Notes under the pieces: model-generated
Told to the model about the DNA's origin: nothing
Databases searched by the model: none
Seen by the model: only the letters and a program-made list of their open reading frames with translations
Assembly (NCBI GenBank): GCA_963518665.1
Contig: CAUQKR010000013.1
Location: 1 to 24,010 of the forward strand
Reading direction: 5' to 3'
Source: GN02-872 sp963518665
GTDB lineage: Bacteria; Patescibacteriota; Gracilibacteria; BD1-5; UBA6164
DNA length: 24,010 nucleotides
Program-made: the position numbers and the translations under genes
In this document: one piece after another, positions 17,217-24,010 of the stretch
Position numbering within the stretch: position 1 is the stretch's first letter
Layout of the letters: each line of letters begins with the position of its first letter

Positions 17217-17300
17217 TGTTTAAAATATTAAAAACTGGATTGTTTGGTATAAGTATCCAGTTTTCTCAAAGTCTTATCATTTTTAGATAAGGCTTTTTTA
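17217..17300 (+). ncRNA. candidate structured small RNA between CRISPR array and dnaN
   Basis: A transcript of roughly 85 nt is predicted from the promoter at 17183-17210 to a T-run terminator. It holds a perfect 10-bp hairpin, AAAACTGGAT / ATCCAGTTTT (17231-17264), with a 14-nt loop TGTTTGGTATAAGT. A 5-nt linker (TCTCA) follows, then a terminator hairpin AAAGTCTTATC / GATAAGGCTTT (17268-17296) and six T residues. GC is well above the surrounding DNA. It does not match tRNA, SRP RNA, RNase P or tmRNA motifs that I know. It shows no anti-repeat to the Cas12a repeat, so it is not a tracrRNA. It could be a stand-alone regulatory RNA or a leader or attenuator for the dnaN operon. Confidence 0.65.
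17268..17300 (+). terminator. terminator of the candidate small RNA
   Basis: AAAGTCTTATC pairs with GATAAGGCTTT (one T-G pair) across a 7-nt loop, followed by T residues. Confidence 0.8.
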
Positions 17301-17477
17301 TTATTTTTATTTTCATAATAATTTTTATTATATAAAGTATACAAATTATATATTTTAGTATATTTATATAATATTTTTTCTTTAACTTATAGTTTTTAAC
17401 AGCAAATTTTCATAAAACTTGATTTTTTTGATTTTTTAAAGATAATATAAAAAATTTTAGTTGTAATTTTTATAAAA
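17301..17477 (+). promoter_or_regulatory. AT-rich dnaN upstream region with a candidate promoter
   Basis: This 177-bp stretch is almost pure A and T. A possible promoter is TTGATT (17419-17424) with TAATAT (17443-17448), 18 bp apart, 29 bp before the dnaN ATG. No DnaA-box clusters (TTATCCACA) are visible, so there is no basis for calling an origin. Confidence 0.45.
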
Positions 17478-18605
17478 ATGAAATTTAGTATATCAACAGA
17501 AAGATTTAAAAAAGGACTTGATGTAGTTAATCATGCAACTGCGAATATTTCTACAACTCCGATTTTAGAAAATATTTTAATAAAAGTTAATCAATCTAGC
17601 ATTATTTTAACTTCAAATAACCTAGAATTAGCTATTGAATATTTTATAGAAGATGTAAGTGTAGAAAAAACCTGAGCTTTTTGTTTACCAAGCAAACTTT
17701 TGACAAACTATGTTTCTTTAGTTCAAGATGATGAAATAAAATTAGAACTTTTAGATGATAACAGTGTACAACTAAATAACTGAGGTTCAAAAATAAAAAT
17801 AAAATGAATAGAAGCTTCTGAATTCCCTCTTATTCCAAACGTAAAGGAAGAAACTAGTTTACTTATCCCTGGAAATGTAATAAAAAAATCTATAGATAAA
17901 ACTCTTTTTTCTAGTGCAGAATGAAATATTAGACCAACTTTAGCTGGTATTTTTGTAAATATAGAAAACAATGAGATAACTTTTGCTTCTACAGATACTT
18001 ACAGACTTTCAGAATACAAATCAATTATTGATGAAAATGTAAAAAATAATTTTTCTCAAATTATTCCAAGCAAAACTTGTAATCAAATCAGGTCAATTTT
18101 ATGAGATGCAAATCAAGTAAAAATAGTTTCTGGAGACAACCAAATTGCATTTTTTGCTGAAAATATAAATATTTATTCTAGACTTTTAAATTGAAAATTT
18201 CCTGATTATTTACCTTTTTTCCCTTCTACTTACACAATAAAAGCAGAAATAAATAGAATTGATTTAATCCAAGCACTAAAAAAAGTAAATTTGATCAGTA
18301 AAGAAAAAGATTATTATATAAAAATGAGTTTATCTACAACTAGATGAATTGAACTAGAAACAACAGAAACTCAAATTTGAGAATGAAAAATAACTCTGAT
18401 CTGAGTTATAGAATGAGCTGACAATGCAGTTTGAATTAACTCAAATTTTTTACTTGAAGTTTTATCAGTTATTGAAACAACTCACGTAAGTATAAGTTTT
18501 GAAACTCCAAGATCTCCAATAACAATTTCTCCAGTTGAAGATCCTGAAGAAAATAATAATAAAAAAGAATATTTTAGACATATTCTTATGCCTTTAAGAA
18601 TTTAA
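17478..18605 (+). CDS. dnaN: DNA polymerase III beta sliding clamp
   Basis: DnaN (375 aa) is the ring clamp that tethers DNA polymerase and other factors to DNA. The N-terminus MKFSISTERFKKGLDVVNHA and TTPILENILIKVN are typical of clamp domain 1. ASEFPLIP, FSSAEGNIRPTLAGIFVN, ATDTYRLSEYK (consensus ATDGHRLA) and LNGKFPDYLPFFP mark domain 2. The C-terminus ends HILMPLRI, matching the normal xxYVIMPMRL pocket-closing tail. Length matches the family (about 365-375). It is usually beside dnaA; here it heads an operon with a TPR gene (3-nt gap) and an ftsA-like gene, and follows a small RNA and the CRISPR array. Confidence 0.96.
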
Positions 18606-18608
18606 AAA

Positions 18609-19127
18609 ATGGATGAACTAAGAAATATAATTTTAGAAATAGAACAATTAAAACAAGAACAAAAATATAAGAATGCTGTAACTTTAGTCGAAAATTCTCT
18701 AGTAAAATATAATTTTGATTATAGATTATATGAAGAATTAGCAGATATTTACCTTTTTATGTGAGAGCTTACAAAAGCATTAAAATCAGTAAATTTTGCT
18801 TTAGATTTAAATGCTAATTCTGCAACTTGAAATTATCTAAAATGATTTATTTTACTATCAAAAAATAAATTTAATGAAGCTATAGAATATTTAGAAAAAT
18901 CAAACAAACTTATTGGAAATAATGCTGAAGTTTTGAGAAATTTATGATGGGCTTATTTTATGGTTTGAAATACTGAAAAATGAATTTTAATCCTAAAAAG
19001 AGCTTTAAATATTTCTCCAGATGATGAATTTATAACTGAAGATTTAGCAATGGCTTTGATTTGAATTTGAGAAGTTTCAGAATGAAATAAACTTCTTAAA
19101 CAAATTTGAAAAAATAATATTTTATAA
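18609..19127 (+). CDS. TPR-repeat protein
   Basis: This 172-aa protein is made of helical repeats with TPR spacing: LYEELADIYLFMGELTKALKSVNFALDLNANS, then GNYLKGFILLSKNKFNEAIEYLEKSNKLIGNN, then VLRNLGWAYFMVGNTEKGILILKRALNISPDD, then FITEDLAMALIGIGEVSEGNKLL. That is at least four 34-residue units, preceded by a short helix (ILEIEQLKQEQKYKNAV). It has no signal peptide or membrane segment, so it is a cytosolic scaffold. It starts 3 nt after the dnaN stop and ends 12 nt before the ftsA-like ATG, so the three are translated from one transcript. TPRs bind other proteins; a role linking the clamp and the FtsA-like protein is possible but is positional inference only. Confidence 0.9.
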
Positions 19128-19139
19128 AATAATTTTTAA

Positions 19140-20348
19140 ATGAATTTTGATGTTAAGCAAATTGAACCAAAATTTGTATGAATTATAGATATTTGAACTT
19201 ATAAAATAAGAGTTGGTATTTGTAAAGTTTTTAATAGAAATGTTGAGCTTATTTGATATTGAGAAAAAAGACAAGATTTAGATGATATTTCATTACAAGA
19301 AATAAAAAATAAGGAAAATGTTTGTGAAAATGTAAGGCAAGCTCTAGAAAAAGCTGAAATCGATGCAAAAATAAAAGTAAAAGAAGTGATGATTTCTATT
19401 CCTACTTTAAATATTTTTTTCGAGACAAGTAATGCAAATTACATAAAGCAAGAACCAGAAAAATCAATTGATAACAATTCTATGTACAATATTTTAAAAG
19501 ATATTGAATTAAATATTTTTAAAAATCACTATAAAAGAATAAAGTCATCTTATGGTTATGATAAAAATGATTTAAAATTAATTATAAGTAATATTTCAAA
19601 CATTTTACTTGATTGATCTCCTTCAAAGTCTTTACTTTGAAAAAAAGCAAAATTTATAGATGCATCAATTTTAAATATTTTTATCACAAAAACAAAATTT
19701 GAATTTAAAAATGAGTTAGCAAATTATTTAAAAAGAGATATTATAAAAATTATTCCTACAGAATATGCATTAGCTTGAATTTTTTCTGATAAAAAAGATG
19801 TTGTGATTCTAGATTTATGACATACCCACACTTCGATTATTGTAAAAAGAAATGAAAATATTTTATGAGTAAAAAAATTAAATTTTTGAATAAATGATTT
19901 GATAAAAAGGATAAGAGAAAATTATAATTTAGCTAGAAGTGAAATCATAAAAAAATTTGATGAAAATATTTTCGAAAAAGAAAAAACTGAATTTTTAGAA
20001 GTTTTAAGTGATATTTTAATCATAACTTTAGAAGATATTTTAAAATTTGATATTTGTCCAAATGATTTTTTTATAGCTTGAGGTTGAGCAAATAAATTTA
20101 TAAGAGATTACTTACAAAATCTTAATTTCAATAAATATAATCTAAGAATGGTAAAAAAAATAAATCTTATTTCACCAAAAATAAATTTCTTAGATAATAA
20201 AATTACAGAAAACCCAAGTTGGATTGATTCTACAAAATCAAATATAAATATTTATGCAATGATAAAAATAACTTTAGATTTCATCAAAAAAGATAAAAAC
20301 AAGCTAGAAAGAACAATAAAAAGAATTATCGATGAAGTAAATAAATAA
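19140..20348 (+). CDS. FtsA-like actin-family ATPase
   Basis: This 402-aa protein has the actin/Hsp70 fold motifs in order: PHOSPHATE 1 FVGIIDIGTYKIRVGI (12-27), PHOSPHATE 2 DVVILDLGHTHTSIIV (residues about 220-235) and ADENOSINE FFIAGGGANKFI (about 312-323). The region between, with VKEVMISIP and a long insert, is in the place of the SHS2/1C domain that distinguishes FtsA from MreB. The C-terminal ERTIKRIIDEVNK may be the amphipathic membrane-targeting helix. FtsA tethers FtsZ to the membrane during division. PilM and related SHS2 ATPases are alternatives, but no pilMNOP genes adjoin, so FtsA is preferred. The 1C region is divergent. The stop is followed by three more in-frame TAA codons in a row. 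Confidence 0.8.
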
Positions 20349-20400
20349 ATAAATAAATAAAAAGAGTAGAAAAATTTTTTATAAAAATATCAAGAAATTA

Positions 20401-20431
20401 AAAAACTAGAGAAAAATTCTCTAGTTTTTTA
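20401..20431. terminator. bidirectional terminator between ftsA-like and P-type ATPase genes
   Basis: The stem AAAAACTAGAGAA / TTCTCTAGTTTTT with a 3-nt loop has A and T flanks and separates the converging genes. The ATPase stop codon (20431-20429) lies at its edge. Confidence 0.85.
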
Positions 20432-23035
20432 ATGTATACCTTTTAATAAAATTTTTCTGATTTCTTGATAAAATAAAGGTACAAATGAAAATAACAAAAT
20501 CAAAATCCAATCTTTTAAACTTAAAGCTACAGTTCCAATCACATCTTGTAAAAATGGAGTGTAAATAAGTACAAAAATAAATATAAAACTCATAGAAACT
20601 GCAAATAAATGAAAAGGATTTTTTAAATAATTTGTTTTAAAAACAGATTTGTTTGGTGAAATAGCTGAAAAAGTATTTACCATTTGAATTGTTACAAGTC
20701 AAGCAAAAGCTGCAGTCATTGCATGTTTTAATTTTTGTTCATCAAAATTTGAATGCATTCACCAAGACCATCCATCTCACATAAGTGTCAAAATAAATAT
20801 TGATATAACACAAGATCAAAGGATAAATCAAGCAACGATAAAGCTTATAACAAATTTTTTATTCAAAATACGAGCTTTGGGATCTCTAGGTTTTTTACCC
20901 ATCAAATCATCATCAGCTGGCCCAGCTCACATTGAAATTGCTGGTAAAATATCAGTTCAAAGGTTTATACAAAGAATCAAAATTGCAGTTAAAACATTTG
21001 GAATAAACAAAATTATTGAAGAAATAATTGTTACAAGTTCTCAAATATTTGAAGAAAACATATACCAAATAAATTTTTTCAAATTTTCATAAATTCTTCT
21101 TCCCTCTTTTATTGCAGTTACAATCGAAGCAAATGAATCATTCATCAAAATCATTGTTGCAGATTCTTTTGAAACTTCTGTTCAAGTTATTCACATAGCA
21201 ATTCAAATATCAGCTTTTTTAAGAGCTGGAGCATCATTTACTCAGTCTCAAGTCATTGCAATAACTTCCCCTAAATCTTGTAAAAGAGAAACTATTCTCA
21301 TCTTGTCACTTGGCATAGTTCTAGCAAAAATAAAAGATTTTCTTTCTTTTAAAAGATTTTTTAACTTATCATCAGAAAATTTTTGGATTTCTTCTCAAGT
21401 AAAAACATTATTTTTATCATCTGATCAAATCATTCCAAGCTCTTCAGCAATAGCTCAAGCAGTAAGTCAAAAATCTCAAGTTATAACAATAATTCTAATT
21501 CAAGCTTTTTGAGCTACAGAAACCGCATCTTTTACTTCTTCTCTTGGAGGGTCAATCATCCCAGTAAGCCCTATGTAAACAAGATTTTTTTCTGCATCTT
21601 TATCTTCTTTTATTTCTTCTCATTCTGAAATATCTCTATAAGCAAAAGCTAGCACACGAAGAGCTTTTTTTGCCATTTCCATATATTTTTCATGAATTCT
21701 TTTTTTGTCTTCTTCTGTAATATCACGAATTTCTCAATCAAGCATTATTTTTGTAGAATTTTCTAAAATGCTATCTGGAGAACCTTTTACAAGAACTTTT
21801 CCATTTGAAATCACACTCATCATTTTTCTATCTGAGTCAAAAGGAAAAATATTTTCTATATTTTTTTCAGAATCAAGAGTTCCTGGAATAATTTTTTCTC
21901 ACATTGTAAGCAAAGCTCATTCTGTAGGATCTCAAAGCAAAGAATAAGCATTTTCAATTTTTACAAGTTTTGCATCATTACATTTGTAAGCAATTTCCAC
22001 AAGCATTTTTATATCTGGATCATTTGCATTTCCAGTAAAATTTCAATTTTTTGGATCATAACCTTCTCAAACAATATTTATAGATTGTCAATCTGGAGTA
22101 TTTATTTCTCTAACTGTCATTTCATTTCTAGTCAAAGTCCCAGTTTTATCACTACAAATAGTTGTAACTGCTCAAAGAGTCTCAACTGAAGGCAATTTTT
22201 TTATGATAACATTTTTCTTTGAAAGAACAGTTGCTCAAAGAGCAAGAGCTATTGTAATCGTTGTTGGAAGTCATTCTGGAACTGCAGAAATAGCAATAGA
22301 AACAGAATACATAAATCATTTCAAAATTTCTCAATCTCTGAAATACAAAACTACAAAAATTATTGCACAAATAACCAAAGTAATTTTCAAAACAAAAATT
22401 CAAATATCTTTTAATTCTTTTTGAAGTGGAGACAAAACATTTTCTGTTTCAACTGCAAGTTTTGCAATATTTCAAATCTCAGTTTTATCTCAAGTAAGAG
22501 AAACTTGCATAATTCAACTTCATTTTACAATACTTGTTCCCATAAAAATTTTATCGTTGTCTTTTTTCTTAACTGGAACAGATTCTCAAGTCAAAGCTGC
22601 TTCACTTATTTGCAAACTATGAGTTTCAAGCAAAACTCCATCGGCTGGAATTTTATCTCATTCAGCCAAAACAATTATATCTCCTGGAACAATATTTTTT
22701 ACATCTATAAGTTTTTCCTCTCCACCACGAATAACCCTAGCTTCTGGATGAACCATTCCTTGAAGTGCTTCAAGAGTTTTTTCAGTTTTAAATTCTTGAA
22801 AAAAACCAATTCAAGCATTTAATACAATGATAACCAAAATCACAGTTGCATCAACAATTTCTCAGTGTAAAAGAGTTATCAAAGCTGCAATAACAAGGAT
22901 AATAACTAAAATATCAGAAAATTGTTGTAAAAGAAGCTTCCACCAAGGATTTTTCTTTTTTGCTTTTAATTCATTAAATCAGTACTCTTTTAATAATTTT
23001 TCAATTTCACTTGAATTTAAACCTTTATAAGTCAT
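20429..23035 (-). CDS. cation-transporting P-type ATPase, P2A (calcium-type)
   Basis: This 868-aa pump has every P-type hallmark: LTGESVP in the actuator domain (148-154), the phosphorylated Asp in CSDKTGTLT (D296), a KGSPD nucleotide-binding motif, TGD, and [22 protein letters not shown] at the hinge. Ten membrane helices are expected (M1-M4 before and around DKTGT, M5-M10 in the last 270 residues). Ion-site residues agree with SERCA-type pumps: PEGLP in M4 (E254, equivalent to E309), SNIGE in M5 (equivalent to E771) and NLGTD in M6 (equivalents of N796 and D800). A Ca2+ efflux role is therefore likely. Related Na+/K+ or Mn2+ specificity cannot be excluded, as M6 NLGTD also occurs in P2C enzymes. 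No heavy-metal domain is present. Confidence 0.94.
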
Positions 23036-23093
23036 TTTTATTTTTTATAAAATATAATACTTTTTTATTTTATCATAAATTTTTTTTTTTAGC

Positions 23094-23146
23094 AAAAAGT
23101 CAAGATTTTTATTAAAAAAAATAGAAAAATCTTGACTTTTTTTATA
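23094..23146. repeat. 17-bp perfect inverted repeat in a divergent intergenic region
   Basis: AAAAAGTCAAGATTTTT and its complement AAAAATCTTGACTTTTT are separated by a 14-nt A-rich loop. It lies between the divergent ATPase and small membrane protein genes, so it is not at a gene end. Each arm carries TTGACT reading outward, a good -35 hexamer for both directions. Confidence 0.6.
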
Positions 23147-23189
23147 AAAGGATATCATTATAAATGATTTTAATAATTATTTTTATTAT

Positions 23190-23539
23190 ATGATAAAAAA
23201 AAAATAATTTTATTTTTCATATTTTTAATCTTAATTTTTATACCAAATATTCAAACTTTTTGATTATGAGAACCTTCTCCTTCTATAAGCCGGAAAAAAG
23301 AAGCTCTTGAAAGAGAAATCAAAAAAACTGAAAAAACTATAAAATATTTAGAAACTTTAGAGAAAAAACGTTCTGTTATTTATAAAATAAATGAAAAAAA
23401 GAAATATTTAAAATTTGTAAAAAATACTCTTTATGAAAAAATAAAATTAGAAATTATTATTTATTCTATACTTTGACTTGTCTGATTATTTTATCTTATT
23501 TTAATCATAAAAATCATTATTTTACTTATAAATTGATAA
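23190..23539 (+). pseudogene. small membrane/coiled-coil protein, start disrupted at an A10 tract
   Basis: From about 23205 to TAA 23537-23539 the frame is open and protein-like: a hydrophobic signal-like segment (IILFFIFLILIFIPNIQTFG), a charged helical region (KKEALEREIKKTEKTIKYLETLEKKR) and a C-terminal membrane helix (IIIYSILGLVGLFYLILIIKIIILL). No ATG lies in this frame. An ATG at 23190 reads ATG ATA AAA AAA AAA TAA, out of frame. One more A in the 10-A run (23195-23204) would give MIKKKIILFFIF, a normal signal-peptide start. So the gene is either frameshifted, an assembly error, or expressed by slippage on the A tract. The product would be about 116 aa. A terminator follows. Not recognised as a family. 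Confidence 0.6.
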
Positions 23540-23567
23540 AAAACTAGAAAATTTTTCTAGTTTTTTG
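23538..23567 (+). terminator. terminator after the small membrane protein gene
   Basis: The stem AAAAAACTAGAAA / TCTAGTTTTTT with an A/T loop and T run begins at the stop codon. A dedicated terminator supports this being a real transcription unit. Confidence 0.75.
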
Positions 23568-23625
23568 TTTTTGAGAATATTTATGATAAAATTATAAAAA
23601 TATTATTTTTATAATTTAAAAAATT

Positions 23626-24010
23626 ATGAGTTTGATTATAAATAACTTAGTTTGAGCTAAACTTGAAGAAGTAGAAAATATTTTTTGAAGTAAAGATTTT
23701 GATTTGATGGAAAAAGTCAAAAACTGAATTTTTGATATGTTTTGAGAAAATGAAGTTTCAAGAAATTTTTCAAATTGTTTAGATAAAATTGTAAATTGAA
23801 ACAAACTAACAAATGAAGAAAATTCTTCAATGTTGTACCAAAATCCATCTTTGGAATATATTTTTGATTTTTGAAAAATTTGAAAAAATCTTTTAGAAGC
23901 TTGAGAAGAAATTGACTTTTGAAAAAATTCAGAAAAAATAAAAACTTTGATAAATGAAAATTCTATAAAAAATTTTTTTATTCCAGAAAATAATGGTTTA
24001 AGAATAATAA
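23626..24010 (+). CDS. unidentified protein, N-terminal part (runs off the window)
   Basis: Translation with TGA as Gly is open from ATG 23626 to the window end (128 residues). It begins MSLIINNLVGAKLEEVENIFG and continues with an acidic, Asn- and Lys-rich helical sequence (FDLMEKVKNGIFDMFGENEVSRN, then LEYIFDFGKIGKNLLEAGEEIDFGKN). Twelve TGA codons occur, all plausible glycines, which confirms the frame. There is no signal peptide or membrane segment in this part. No family is recognised. A TATGATAAAAT box at 23582-23592 lies about 35 bp upstream and could be the -10 of its promoter, after the terminator of the previous gene. Confidence 0.75.

Noticed and set aside
17217..17300. tracrRNA or Cas12c/d-type scoutRNA interpretation of the small RNA
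   Set aside because: No anti-repeat complementarity to the array repeat was seen, and Cas12a-type repeats need no tracrRNA.
17081..17477. Replication origin upstream of dnaN
   Set aside because: AT-rich, but no DnaA-box cluster is visible and dnaA is absent; GC-skew on the full chromosome would be needed.
16746..17477. Insertion sequence or transposon around the CRISPR array
   Set aside because: No transposase frame, terminal inverted repeats or target-site duplication could be supported.
278..20348. Apparent mass pseudogenisation from in-frame TGA codons
   Set aside because: TGA occurs at conserved glycines in every gene and TAA/TAG interruptions are absent, so it is recoding, not decay.
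20877..23030. Several plus-strand open frames across the P-type ATPase
   Set aside because: Antisense shadows of one continuous 868-aa ATPase frame.

Overview
The window is very AT-rich and makes sense only when TGA is read as glycine. With that reading, each gene becomes a full-length homologue with TGA at invariant glycines: the UvrB, HflX and P-type ATPase nucleotide-binding motifs, the thioredoxin reductase FAD motif, the YvcK GGG loop and the pilin cleavage site. TAA and TAG are the only stops. Recoded TGA, SD-less starts, short intergenic gaps and a Cas12a-type CRISPR repeat together point to the Candidate Phyla Radiation, Absconditabacteria (SR1) or Gracilibacteria. CGA and CGG are nearly absent from coding frames, which fits the Absconditabacterales code, where these codons are reported as Trp. 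The window alone cannot prove that.

Layout. 1-277: the tail of one gene and a gene-poor gap. 278-1822 (+): a two-component response regulator and histidine kinase pair. 1835-3967 (-): uvrB. 4047-7554 (-): a four-gene operon of galU, a degenerate phosphoglucose-isomerase-like gene, yvcK/glmR and a 131-aa acidic unknown. 7677-8489 (+): a WecG/TagA glycosyltransferase, divergent from galU across a perfect palindrome. 8503-11385 (-): hflX, a small membrane protein with an RNxxxH motif, and a type IV pilin-like protein carrying BspA/DUF285 repeats. 11521-12432 (+): thioredoxin reductase. 12442-14122 (-): a membrane-anchored unknown, a small conserved unknown and nrdR. 14227-15060 (+): folD. 15146-15447: tRNA-Gly, tRNA-Ile and tRNA-Pro. 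15607-16704 (+): a secreted protein with an SLH-like tail. 16746-17300: a short Cas12a-type CRISPR array with no cas genes nearby, then a small structured RNA with its own promoter and terminator. 17478-20348 (+): dnaN, a TPR gene and an ftsA-like gene in one tight operon. 20429-23035 (-): a Ca2+-type P-type ATPase. 23190-23539 (+): a small membrane protein interrupted at an A10 tract. 23626-end (+): the start of an unrecognised gene.

How the genes fit together. Envelope and surface functions dominate: UDP-glucose supply (GalU), YvcK, a glycosyltransferase, pilin/BspA and SLH-like surface proteins, and two-component sensing. DNA repair and replication (UvrB, DnaN, NrdR) and an FtsA-like protein supply core cell-cycle functions. 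The most unusual stretch is 16.75-17.3 kb, where the orphan CRISPR array and an unassigned small RNA sit directly upstream of the dnaN operon.
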